This document shows, in pieces, positions 20,640 through 32,494 of a stretch of 64,000 bases of DNA. The stretch covers positions 1 to 64,000 of the forward strand of contig JAYMGJ010000298.1 in the NCBI GenBank assembly GCA_037178675.1, written 5' to 3'. Source of the stretch: Scleroderma bovista. Taxonomy: Eukaryota > Basidiomycota > Agaricomycetes > Boletales > Sclerodermataceae. The notes below the pieces were generated by a model, which was not told the DNA's origin, did no database searches, and saw only the letters and a program-made list of their open reading frames with translations. A program made the translations under genes and the position numbers. Position 1 is the first letter of the stretch, and each line of letters starts with the position of its first letter.

Positions 20640-23600
20640 TCAAATATTATTGAAGATCAGAAACTGACACATGCGGTTCCTCAGAATAATATCAAATATG
20701 AGTTTTTGCAATGTAATAGAAGCACAATCATGCTGCTGAAGCACCTGCTGAAGGCTGTGGAAAACATTGGCTTGTGTTCCAGAGTCTTCATATTTCTTGA
20801 CAGCAAATGCAATAACATCTTGGGGATTTCCCTTGGCCTGTAAATGGAAGTAGGAGTACTCATAAACAATGAGGCATCCTTTTCTCATTATGGTAAATAC
20901 TAGAAGGGCAATATAATTTGCTCACCAACACCATGAATGATGCACTTATGCATAGAAGAGACAATAGATCCAGGAAACATCAAAGGAACTTGGAAAGAAG
21001 TGTTAATATCAAGCATTTGCTAGGATTTGATTAGATATATCACTTTTAGAAATAAATAGAAATTCATCATACCATCTACAAAAATTAAGATATATAGAAA
21101 AGGTAAATATTGATAACACACTAATGCCTAATTGTCAAGGTGAGGAAAATGATGGACTATAGAAAATAAAACTAACCTGCTAATGAATTGAAAATGGGAA
21201 ATCAGAGACAATTTGGCAGAAAATATAAGATATGACCAACATCCTGATGACTGTTACATTAGATTATGAGATGATGTGTATGTTAACTTACTTGCTATAA
21301 GAAATGAAGAATTATAATGTGAGAACAGACCCAGCTACACCTGCCATGAAATCACTCACTTGCTGTCAAGCCAACAGGACCAGAGTGGCAGTGAAGGCAG
21401 TGAGAACAGACCCAGCTGCACCTGCCATGAAATCACTCACTTGCTGTCAAGCCAACAGGACCAGAGTGGCAGTGAAGGCAGTGAGAACAGACCCAGCTGC
21501 ACCTGCCATGAAATCACTCACTTGCTGTCAAGCCAACAGGACCAGAGTGGCAGTGAAGGCAGTGAGAACAGACCCAGCTGCACCTGCCATGAAATCACTC
21601 ACCAACTGTCAAGCCAACAGGACCAGAGTGGCAGTGAAGGCAGTGAGAACAGACCCAGCTGCACCTGCCATGAAATCACTCACTTGCTGTCAAGCCAACA
21701 GGACCAGAGTGGCAGTGAAGGCAGTGAGAACAGACCCAGCTGCACCTGCCATGAAATCACTCACCAACTGTCAAGCCAACAGGACCAGAGTGGCAGTGAA
21801 GGCAGTGAGAACAGACCCAGCTGCACCTGCCATGAAATCACTCACTTGCTGTCAAGCCAACAGGACCAGAGTGGCAGTGAAGGCAGTGAGAACAGACCCA
21901 GCTGCACCTGCCATGAAATCACTCACTGCCTGTCAAGCCAACAGGACCAGAGTGGCAGTGAAGGCAGTGAGAACAGACCCAGCTGCACCTGCCATGAAAT
22001 CACTCACTTGCTGTCAAGCCAACAGGACCAGAGTGGCAGTGAAGGCAGTGAGAACAGACCCAGCTGCACCTGCCATGAAATCACTCACCAACTGTCAAGC
22101 CAACAGGACCAGAGTGGCAGTGAAGGCAGTGAGAACAGACCCAGCTGCACCTGCCATGAAATCACTCACCCACTGTCAAGCCAACAGGACCAGAGTGGCA
22201 GTGAAGGCAGTGAGAACAGACCCAGCTGCACCTGCCATGAAATCACTCACTGCCTGTCAAGCCAACAGGACCAGAGTGGCAGTGAAGGCAGTGAGAACAG
22301 ACCCAGCTGCACCTGCCATGAAATCACTCACCAACTGTCAAGCCAACAGGACCAGAGTGGCAGTGAAGGCAGTGAGAACAGACCCAGCTGCACCTGCCAT
22401 GAAATCACTCACTTGCTGTCAAGCCAACAGGACCAGAGTGGCAGTGAAGGCAGTGAGAACAGATCCAGCTGCACCTGCCATGAAATCACTCACTGCCTGT
22501 CAAGCCAACAGGACCAGAGTGGCAGTGAAGGCAGTGAGAACAGACCCAGCTGCACCTGCCATGAAATCACTCACTGCCTGTCAAGCCAACAGGACCAGAG
22601 TGGCAGTGAAGGCAGTGAGAACAGACCCAGCTGCACCTGCCATGAAATCACTCACCCACTGTCAAGCCAACAGGACCAGAGTGGCAGTGAAGGCAGTGAG
22701 AACAGACCCAGCTGCACCTGCCATGAAATCACTCACTGCCTGTCAAGCCAACAGGACCAGAGTGGCAGTGAAGGCAGTGAGAACAGACCCAGCTGCACCT
22801 GCCATGAAATCACTCACTCAACTGTCAAGCCAACAGGACCAGAGTGGCAGTGAAGGCAGTGAGAACAGACCCAGCTGCACCTGCCATGAAATCACTCACT
22901 CCCTGTCAAGCCAACAGGACCAGAGTGGCAGTGAAGGCAGTGAGAACAGACCCAGCTGCACCTGCCATGAAATCACTCACATCCTGTCAAGCCAACAGGA
23001 CCAGAGTGGCAGTGAAGGCAGTGAGAACAGACCCAGCTGCACCTGCCATGAAATCACTCACCAACTGTCAAGCCAACAGGACCAGAGTGGCAGTGAAGGC
23101 AATGAGAACAGACTCAGCTGCACCTGCAATGAAATCACTCACTCGCTGTCAAGCCAACAGGACCAGAGTGGCAGTGAAGGCAATGAGAACAGACCCAGCT
23201 GCACCTGCCATGAAATCACTCACTCGCTGTCAAGCCAACAGGACCAGAGTGGCAGTGAAGGCAGTGAGAACAGACCCAGCTGCACCTGCCATGAAATCAC
23301 TCACCAACTGTCAAGCCAACAGGACCAGAGTGGCAGTGAAGGCAGTGAGAACAGACCCAGCTGCACCTGCCATGAAATCACTCACATGCTGTCAAGCCAA
23401 CAGAACCAGAGTGGGAGTGAAGGCAGTGAGAACAGACCCAGCTGCACCTGCCATGAAATCACTCACTTGCTGTCAAGCCAACAGGACCAGAGTGGCAGTG
23501 AAGGCAGTGAGAACAGACCCAGCTGCACCTGCCATGAAATCACTCACTGCCTGTCAAGCCAACAGGACCAGAGTGGCAGTGAAGGCAATGAGAACAGACC

Positions 23601-26114
23601 CAGCTGCACCTGCCATGAAATCACTCACCAACTGTCAAGCCAACAGGACCAGAGTGGCAGTGAAGGCAGTGAGAACAGACCCAGCTGCACCTGCCATGAA
23701 ATCACTCACTCCTGTCAAGCCAACAGGACCAGAGTGGCAGTGAAGGCAGTGAGAACAGACCCAGCTGCACCTGCCATGAAATCACTCACTGCCTGTCAAG
23801 CCAACAGGACCAGAGTGGCAGTGAAGGCAATGAGAACAGACCCAGCTGCACCTGCCATGAAATCACTCACTCCCTGTCAAGCCAACAGGACCAGAGTGGC
23901 AGTGAAGGCAGTGAGAACAGACCCAGCTGCACCTGCCATGAAATCACTCACATCCTGTCAAGCCAACAGGACCAGAGTGGCAGTGAAGGCAGTGAGAACA
24001 GACCCAGCTGCACCTGCCATGAAATCACTCACCAACTGTCAAGCCAACAGGACCAGAGTGGCAGTGAAGGCAGTGAGAACAGACCCAGCTGCACCTGCCA
24101 TGAAATCACTCACCCACTGTCAAGCCAACAGGACCAGAGTGGCAGTGAAGGCAGTGAGAACAGACCCAGCTGCACCTGCCATGAAATCACTCACATCCTG
24201 TCAAGCCAACAGGACCAGAGTGGCAGTGAAGGCAGTGAGAACAGACCCAGCTGCACCTGCCATGAAATCACTCACCAACTGTCAAGCCAACAGCACCAGA
24301 GTGGTGAATTATCTTATATCAATGTCCAAACCTAGTATAACCCTCTTACTGGAAACATTGGCATCCATGCAAGTATTCCACCTTCCAGCAAATCCTTGTG
24401 AAATGTTTCTCCCTTTGCCACATCTATGATGTGTCTGCAAACCATTAAAATATCATCTATCCTCCAGTTTGTCACATAATTCACTCACCCAATAGCAAAT
24501 TCAATATTCAGATCAAAATTGATTTGTTGTGCTGATATCACTAGCTTCTGTAGTTCAACCCCATCAAGTGCACTTGTGGTACATCTTATAAGTGGATCAC
24601 AATCTGCACCTTCTCTGTTCATACCTCCATAAAGCAGCACCATTAGCATACTCACAGGAAAGGTCCAGATGATATACCTTACCATGCAGTGACAGATAGT
24701 CCTTTGGTGGGTACTTGCACCCATTCAATTGGATTTTGATTTTTGTGCTAACCTCACTCAAAATTTGTTTTCCCAAGTCCCCAGCCATTTCCATTGCATC
24801 TTTCATTTGCATACCTTCATCTCTAAGCCTGCCAATTGCCATCCCCTCCATTGCATCAGCCTTTGTCAACAATACAATCACTGGGACTATACAATAATTA
24901 TTCAGACCATGTATTGCAAATCATAATGGAGATTCTCACCATGTCCAGTATTGCACTCATTGAAGAATTGTTCTTCTGGAGTCACAAATGCCCTATGAGA
25001 CTCATCCATTGGAATACAAAACCTGGATTCTGGAATTTAGCTACTTGATCAGATTCGGTGACATAGTCTCACCAGACGGCGTGGATCCGCTCTGCTAACT
25101 GCATTTTTGTCGCTCTGTCTGCGATGAATTTCTTCATCATCTCTAACTCACTCTCAGAGCCCGACTCGAATCCTCGTGAGTCGTGAAAGACGAAGCCTGG
25201 ACTGCTCCGAAAAATCAACTCATTCTCAATGTCATGATATCCTCTCTGAGCACTCTTAGTTAGTTGGTGTCATGTTCCAGAATCGTGAAACACACCTCCA
25301 GAGATCCCTGCACAACCACAGGATCAATCTGGGAATATTCATCCATTGCCTTCCAATATTGTGTAGCGAGACATCCTACCTTTTCACCTTCGGCATTGAA
25401 GACTTCGGGGAGCTCTGTGGTATTGCAGACACGCTGTAAGACAGTTGTTTTACCAGCATTGGATCTGCCGATGACGAGGATTCTAAAACGACCAATACGG
25501 TCGAAGTGATCTCTGACGGTCTTAGGATCCATGCGAAGCATATCATCAGCACCTAGAGAGTGGTCGGTCGCCATGCCATTAATGTACGGTCCATGATATT
25601 CACCTGCGCTGGAGCCTGGGTTACGCTGCTCAGTGTTTCTGACGTCCGCAGAATCCATGTGAAGCACATCATCAGCACCTGGGAGAGGAGTTAGTCGCCA
25701 CCTTGGTAATGCACGCCATCCGGACCATGATATCGGACACAAGGGACTCACCTGCACTGGAAATTGGCTGCTCAGTCTTGCTGACGTCCGCAGGGTCCAT
25801 TCGAAGTGTATCATTAGCACCTGGAGAAACAAGCCGGTCGTCATCTTGTCAATGTATGTTATTCGGTTCACGATATTGGACATAAGCACCCACCTGCGCT
25901 GCAGCCCGCATCACGCTGCTTAGGGTTTCTGACGTCCATAGGATCTATGTGAAGTACATCGTCGGCACCTGTAGAGAGGAGTCAGTGACCACACTGCTAA
26001 TGTATGCTATCCAGCCAACCATATATACTCACTGGCTCTGGGGTTTGCGCTACGCTTCCCCGTATTCCTGCATGGCAGAGAAGCCAAAACTTTTCTGACG
26101 ACTCTAGGAACCAT
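20640..26114 (-). CDS. GTPase gene A with a one-codon microexon array
   Basis: P-loop GTPase of the G-domain/AIG1-like kind; cellular role unknown. Ordinary exons (minus): 26033-26114, 25894-25968, 25752-25820, 25604-25678, 25380-25552, 25296-25328, 25073-25245, 24940-25022, 24683-24886, 24489-24624, 24350-24434 (396 codons, phase kept). Exons 2-4 are tandem copies of a 23-25 residue module (GADDVLHMDSADVRN). G1 is GRSNAGKTT, G3 DSRG, G4 TKAD. Then come 37 microexons in the array 21360-24278, followed by microexons at 21292-21294, 21177-21179, 21122-21127 (6 nt) and 21073-21075. The last exons are 20926-21019 and 20640-20878 (VGCLIVYEYSYFHLQAKG...FDIILRNRMC). Start ATG at 26114 in context ACCATGG. 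Caveat: two array microexons are 2 and 4 nt (23710-23711, 22818-22821); with full inclusion the 4-nt one supplies a TGA. Paralog: 41467-46020. Confidence 0.8.
21360..24278 (-). repeat. Tandem array A: 37 near-identical introns separated by one-codon microexons
   Basis: Period 81 bp. On the coding (minus) strand each unit is a 78-nt intron starting GTGAGTGATTTCATGGCAGG and ending TGTTGGCTTGACAG, followed by a free triplet. Plus-strand triplet starts are 21360 + 81n to 22737, then 22818 (4 nt), 22900 + 81n to 23629, 23710 (2 nt), and 23790 + 81n to 24276. Sense triplets are only CAA, TTG, GCA, TGG, GGA, GAT, CGA and CAT. Introns are almost invariant while the triplets vary. The run TTG, GAT, GGA occurs twice, so blocks of units were duplicated. 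A candidate branch site CTCAC lies roughly 35-40 nt before the acceptor. Confidence 0.9.
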
Positions 26115-26529
26115 GGTTGTTACAAAAAGTTGTGTGTCAAACGGAGGTGGTTGGATTGAAAGCGTCGCAAGACAAGGTCGATATCAGGGCGCTTATCGAG
26201 CAGCCTCGTTGACTCAACGAGGTCACCCAAATTTCCAAAACGTCCGATGGGTGCAACGAGGCGCAACACGGTGCATTCCGATCATTTTACTTACTCAAAT
26301 GTGACATCCATTCAGCCATTGATCATGACGGTATCTAGTTCGTCTCTCGCCAGCACTTGCCATGAAGGTACTAAGGATGATGAAGATCTCCTCCTATGTA
26401 AGACAAGTCAAGTAACCCGATTGGTGCGAAAGGTGCAACAATTAGTGGCGCGGTGGAAGGTATGTACCGTGATGGATGCCACCATTACGGTCCCAAGCAT
26501 CCACATCTTGAATGCCCGTACTTTCGTTC
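26115..26529. other. Upstream region of GTPase gene A
   Basis: Start-proximal intergenic sequence of gene A, containing the promoter if the gene is expressed. No TATA-like box stands out. No coding content recognised. Confidence 0.35.
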
Positions 26530-26790
26530 GCTACCACTGCAACTGAATGCGCTGGGCGCCATCATTGTTGTATTTCCTATGATGAACATCCTCGCAGAAC
26601 ACCGCATGCTTGACTTCAAAGCACTCGCACTGGTGCGTGGTACTCTGTCGAAATCGTTCACATATAAATTGACCCCCTTTCCTGCATAGATCGTCGCAGG
26701 CTCGAGGAGCAGCTCCGGTGGGGGACTCTCACCGAGAGGTTTGCGGATTGGGCAGCTCGACACGAGTCGAACTTCATTGTAGGAAGCTCG
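26530..26790 (+). pseudogene. Rcf2/HIG1-like gene fragment, copy 1
   Basis: Contains RRLEEQLRWGTLTERFADWAARH in a plus frame, matching the fragment at 27383-27700. The direct repeat extends upstream (CATCATTGTTGTATTTCCTATGAT and onward). The downstream membrane segment is missing here. A fragment of what is probably a mitochondrial respiratory supercomplex factor gene; assignment by resemblance only. Confidence 0.4.
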
Positions 26791-26950
26791 TCCCGCATAT
26801 CTCCTTGGCATCCGTCTCCACGCCTCCACTGCCCTCTCCCGTCCCCTGGGCATCCGCCCTCCATTGCACATCCATCTCCCCCGATGACATGCTCCCCTCA
26901 TACAGCCACACCACCAACAACACCCACATCACCAAAACGCATCCAGCACC

Positions 26951-27380
26951 ATGGAGACGAGACAACTCAAACCCGAGCAGCTGCAATCCTCTCAGCCATC
27001 GCCTCCTACCGTACCCCCACAACTACTTCAAAAGGACAGCGAGCCATCGTCGAGCGACTTCGTCAAGAAGTTAATCAAGTGCGTTCCTTTTCACCTATCA
27101 ACTCTTGGGCTTATTTTCTGTCTATCGTAGGATGCTCGAGGACCACCCATTCTCGCACATCGTATCATGGGCCCCAGTGGAGATTTCTTTGTCGTAAAGG
27201 TGGTCTCACTAGATCACTTCTTTCTTACTTCCCCTTCCCTGTGGTCGACTTCGTCGATCTCCCTTCCACTCACGGCTGCTCGCTAACGCACACTGTCCGC
27301 TTTTTCGGGTGTTCACCAAGTCTGTCCTTCCTCGCATGTTCAAGTACTCCAACTTTACCTCTTTCGTCAAGCAACTAGAC
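26951..27380 (+). pseudogene. HSF-type DNA-binding domain gene, truncated fragment
   Basis: ATG at 26951 opens METRQLKPEQLQSSQ and leads to SSSDFVKKLIK, a GT...TAG intron (27081 to about 27130), MLEDHPFSHIVSW, then after a one-base deletion GPSGDFFVVK. A second intron follows, then VFTKSVLPRMFKYSNFTSF and VKQLDK, with TAG at the point where NKYDF is expected. This is the heat-shock-factor (Skn7/HSF-like) helix-turn-helix domain cut off at its C-terminal end. Frameshift and truncation make it non-functional. It lies between the two copies of the Rcf2-like fragment. Confidence 0.78.
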
Positions 27381-27382
27381 AA

Positions 27383-27700
27383 GTAGGCACCATCATTGCT
27401 GTATTTCCTATGATAAGCATCCACGCAGAACACCGCATACTGGTGCATGGTACTCTGTTGAAATCGCTCACACATTTGAATATAAATTAACCCCTTTCCA
27501 GTGTATATATGCTGGATTCCTCAGGGATGGTGCGGATAAATTCGCCGTTGAACATCGCTGGCACGAGGAGCGGCTCCGGTGGGGGACCCTCACCATGAAA
27601 AAGAGGTTTGCGGATTGGGCAGCTCGACACAAGTTGAGCTTCATTGCAGGAACCTGGGTGGTCACGATGACCGCCGCAGGGGCCATTATTATAAGTGACC
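27383..27700 (+). pseudogene. Rcf2/HIG1-like gene fragment, copy 2
   Basis: Encodes HRWHEERLRWGTLTMKKRF, ADWAARHKLSFIAGTW and the hydrophobic VVTMTAAGAIIISDP before a GTGAGT donor. The basic-then-membrane pattern resembles the HIG1/Rcf2 family of mitochondrial inner-membrane proteins. The second half of the domain is absent. Direct repeat of 26530-26790, with about 21 bases deleted near the start. Confidence 0.5.
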
Positions 27701-29330
27701 CGTGAGTCCTTTATTTTCCCTTCGCCCCATGTCTGTCTTGTATGCGTTTGTGCACTAATTGATCATCTCCTCGGATCATTGTGGACGCTGTGTCGTCCCA
27801 TCGCCACATACCTGTACAACACAAGGGATGTAAAAATCTCTTGACATTTTCCGCCGTACTTGCCCTGTGGCCTTGTCAGCTTGCGCAAGCGCGTGCAGAT
27901 TCCTGGAAGCCGGAATGAGCCAACGGACGTTGCATTCCACCGGATACAACACGGTGGTGATCATTCTTGAGTGGGCGTGGTGGGTACTTTACTTCATCAC
28001 CTGTTGGTGTTTTGCTGAGGGCCCTCTAGTTGGAAGATCAACGCAAAGGTGAAGAGCGGGAGCTAAACAATTACCGTGAGTGACGACACTTTTGTGTCAG
28101 CTTGTCATTCCATGATGCTATCAAACCGTGTGTTTCATGTTTTAATTCGTAGCGAGACTGAAACTGTCGCTAATACTAGGCTTCAATTGAAGTGGTCCAT
28201 TGCCATAAACCATGCATAGGCAAGACCAAGTACCTTCGGTATACTTTGGACGTGGAATGCGCATTTTCCCCAGATAACTCGTCATTTGCGTCACACAAGA
28301 TAGGGTTCTGCGATGACCCTACAAAACAGGCTTGTAGCAAGCTTATGCATATTGTACATAATTAGGGCATTGAGTCAATACAGTGGTGACTTTGTACTGG
28401 GAAATATCCCTGACCCGGAGGAAGGATGGCTAGATAAAGATCTGTACATGGGTGTATTGTACACCCAGACACAACATTCGCCCGCCCACTTACTTGACTG
28501 TATACTCTTCCCAACTAAGATACATGGATGTCTCCATTTTTGTTGTCATGTTCTTCGTGATCTTCGCTTTCCATCGACTTCCACATCGCTGACGGATCTC
28601 CGGATACGTATTCAGACATCTCAAACAAGACGTGGATGGATCGTTGTCGTCATTGTGGGTGCACGCGTCGAGTATGCACCCTAGCACCCCTCCCAGACTG
28701 CCTGGGGGGCATGCAACGGAAGCGCAGGGACGGAAGGCCGCACTGAGGAAGTGGGGGCGCTAGTGGAGGCAGTCAGAGAAGTATGATGGTGGCCGTCATC
28801 AACGTTTTGGCTGCACGAGGGAGCCAAGTTGGGGGATCGTGGTAATTGTCATCATAGTTGATGTGCCATTGGTTGCAATGGTGATGTTGGCCATCGTCAA
28901 GATTAACGAGTTGGCAGAATGGTGCAGTTGTCGTCATCGTCGTGCTGGCTGGTGACTGTCGTCATCGTAGTGCTGATGGTGGTGGCCGCTATCGCTGTCG
29001 TCGCGCTGGCTGCACAGATGAGGCATGGTGGTGATCGCGGTCATCATCGTCTTTCACTGGCTAGATGGTCATTGGCCATTCGAATCGTCAGGCTGACTAC
29101 GACAGTGCACTTTTAGGCGGGCTCAGCTCCGATGCATTCGGTATGCACGGTGCGCACCGCGTGTACAACGTATTCAGTGAGATGCCATAACGGCCAAGAG
29201 AGTAGAGGAGCATCCACGACTGGGTGAGATGCACAAGCGCAAGGCGTGGCCAGATCTGAAAAAAGATGTGAATACATACAGTCCATCTGTGCGGGTCGTG
29301 AGTTCCAGAACGACACACCTCGTTCAGATG
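27701..29330. other. Gene-poor stretch with GTCATCG-type low complexity
   Basis: A 123-codon plus ORF at 28313-28684 is open but unrecognised. From 28780 to 29080 the sequence is a degenerate GTC/ATC/GTT-rich low-complexity run similar in composition to the fold-back elements at 54.3-58.6 kb. No RNA gene noticed. Confidence 0.4.
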
Positions 29331-29334
29331 CCCT

Positions 29335-29682
29335 TCAGTGAGCACCTCCGCAGTGCCAATTTAGCAGGCAGCTATGACACCTGCCTGAGCTTTTTTCCTG
29401 ACGGGGAGCGACCAACACTGCACCCTTCCATTGCGCACAAGGCAAGTCGGTAGCAGCACAACCGCCCTCTGTGAGCACGAGCCCTTGGAGCATGGATAAG
29501 TGCTCTTCCTTGTAACTGCCGTTCCGAACATGTTTCAGGAGATCCACCCATTCAGGGTCCGTTGCTGCACCTAGGGTAGGTGTATGCGGCATGGACACCT
29601 TTCGGCGCGTTGGAGTGATGGATGTGCACTGGATCTTAGGCGGCAGGTGGCGTTTCTTCATCCTCGTTTCAAAACAGTGCAA
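29335..29682 (-). pseudogene. PIF1/Helitron-type helicase fragment
   Basis: A 115-residue minus frame with DPEWVDLLKHVRNGSYKEEH, SMLQGLVLTEGGCAATDLP and WKGAVLVAPRQE. It matches the C-terminal helicase region (the ...MLRTLVLT...W..A.LVTPRH... signature) of the PIF1-like helicases common in Agaricomycetes, including those of Helitrons. No Walker motifs remain, so it is an isolated fragment. It sits inside a cluster of captured-looking host gene pieces. Confidence 0.55.
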
Positions 29683-30057
29683 CCTATAACGCTCACCATG
29701 TGAAAGGCCTCATTGTCTCTTAGCTTCTACCTTTCCTACATACCCAGATTCAGCGGCAGCCGGCAAGGACATACGAATGAAGATAGTAACAGTTCCAAGG
29801 CGGAGATTCGTGGTTCCTTTGTACATCGTCACTGGTGTTCATTGATGGAGGTGGCATCGGCGTAAACAAGGTGCGTTCCGGCGCCGCCGGCCTTGTTCTA
29901 GCTTTTAACTCGTGGCAATAACCCTCCCAACCTTCCTAGGTTAATAACATGTCAATAACTCCTGGAGTTTTTCACAGAGCCCTAAACCGAAACACTCCAA
30001 CCACTACGTAGGCACCTCCTCCCAGCGTTGTAACACCTTGCTAATTCATTTGACAGC
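29683..30057. other. No recognisable feature
   Basis: Short ORFs only. The right end may be the 5' flank of the ubiquitin gene that supplied the next fragment. Confidence 0.35.
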
Positions 30058-30975
<918 letters not shown>

Positions 30976-32494
30976 ATGATCTGTTACTTCATGTTCCCAA
31001 AGTCCTTGTGTTGATAGACATATCTCTGGTTCGATTGAGCCAGACATAACAATCCGGATATGGGCAGATCACGGACCCTCTTCGTAAGTATTTGGGTATG
31101 CACCACCCCTTCGTGCGTGTAGTATAGTATCTTGATTTTGCAATATACACAATAGAATGTATGTCCTCGGCCAGAGGGCAATATCATGACCAAAAGTAAA
31201 GTAGCATACATGTAGAATCATTGACAATACAATGATCATGCACTCTCCCGATGATATACTTGTTACCTTGGCTTTGCATTGAGGAGATCTAGAATTAATG
31301 GTGGGTCATGATGTCTTTGAGGGAACGGGGGACCAATAAAGAACATATATGCACCTTTCGCGACCTCCTTGTCAGCCTCTGACAGTCCCGAATCATTTGC
31401 CCCCAAGAAAGTGTCAACCCGCAGCACGCGACGAATCAGCGTTCCGAATGTCAAAATAACCTCATTCACAACTTGGTTGTCGTCCTCACTGTGAACCAAG
31501 TTAAGGTCACCACTATCATCTTCGTTGTCACCCACATCAATCACAAATGGCGTCCGGTCCAAGAATGCCGCGCTCACTGCCTTGACGGTGGCAAAGAGGT
31601 GAACCCTGCCGAGGATAACGCCGCCGCCGACAACCCATCTTCCAAAGCACTGTCCGCAATCGTATCAACTATGAGCGTCAATGATGATGCCTTGAAAGGC
31701 GAAAGTGTCGCTGTCTTGCCAGATGGAAAGCTCGATTTACTTGGTATCAGCGAGAGAAGAGACTCGCACGCTTGGGGTTCCACCGCCCTCGTATATCGAT
31801 CGATAGCAAGGCGGTCACCTATCATTAAGAACCTGCTGTTGTGTGTTGGAAGCACTAGATCTGGTACAGTCTCCAAAGGGCGCTACCAAATCCATCTCAA
31901 AGAAGCACTCGAGATCCTCATCCGCTAGGACAACCATGCGGAACCTGGTCGGTATCACTAAAAGGTCATTCAGAGGACACAAACAAAATACGTACGTGGC
32001 CAGGTTCAGGTAAGGTTGATTATTACCGATCTAGGCTGGGATACATTCACCAGTATCAGGGTCGGTTTGTTGCAGAAGGAGGGCATCCCCGTATTCGAAC
32101 GCGTTGCTCATGAATCTACTAACTGCGCCGAGGTAGGTGTCGTCGATTTCGTAACGAAGGATGAACTGGGAACAGTCTCAGACATGGTGTAGCATGGCGC
32201 GAACGGTGTACGGTGTCTGGTGCGATGCACAAGGGAGTAGGAGCAGCTAGAGGTGGCGTAGTATTAGTGCACTCGTCAGCCATAGTAGGATTTAGGATGA
32301 AGAGAATCTAGAAAGGGGGACAGAATAACAATTTGGTTAGAGTGCAAGCTGCAAAGACGAGGCGGAGATCAAAGTTCCAGTGCTCACATTCGAGCCTAAA
32401 TGGTTATGATCGACTGAGTGGTGCAAGACAGTTGTCTTGTGAGATTATTAGTGCATTTCACATCTAGTAGCTTCTGTGTTCCAGGTATCTATTC
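30976..32494. other. No confident gene
   Basis: Competing short ORFs on both strands (for example minus 31263-31577 with an acidic DVGDNEDDSGD stretch, plus 31473-31928). None is recognised. Sequence to about 32490 is the 3' flank of the Crinkler gene. Confidence 0.35.

Noticed and set aside
21360..24278. CRISPR array
   Set aside because: The variable part is only 3 nt, repeat units are 78 nt, there are no cas genes and the genome is eukaryotic.
21304..24429. A 1041-codon plus-strand ORF with 27-residue repeats (and a second open frame of 497 codons)
   Set aside because: The 81-bp period is divisible by three, so frames stay open by chance. The flanking coding exons and all splice-like signals are on the minus strand, and the paralogous array in gene B has units of varying length that destroy any such ORF.
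31020..31045. Possible tRNA T-arm (GGTTCGATTGAGCC)
   Set aside because: No acceptor, D or anticodon stems could be paired around it.
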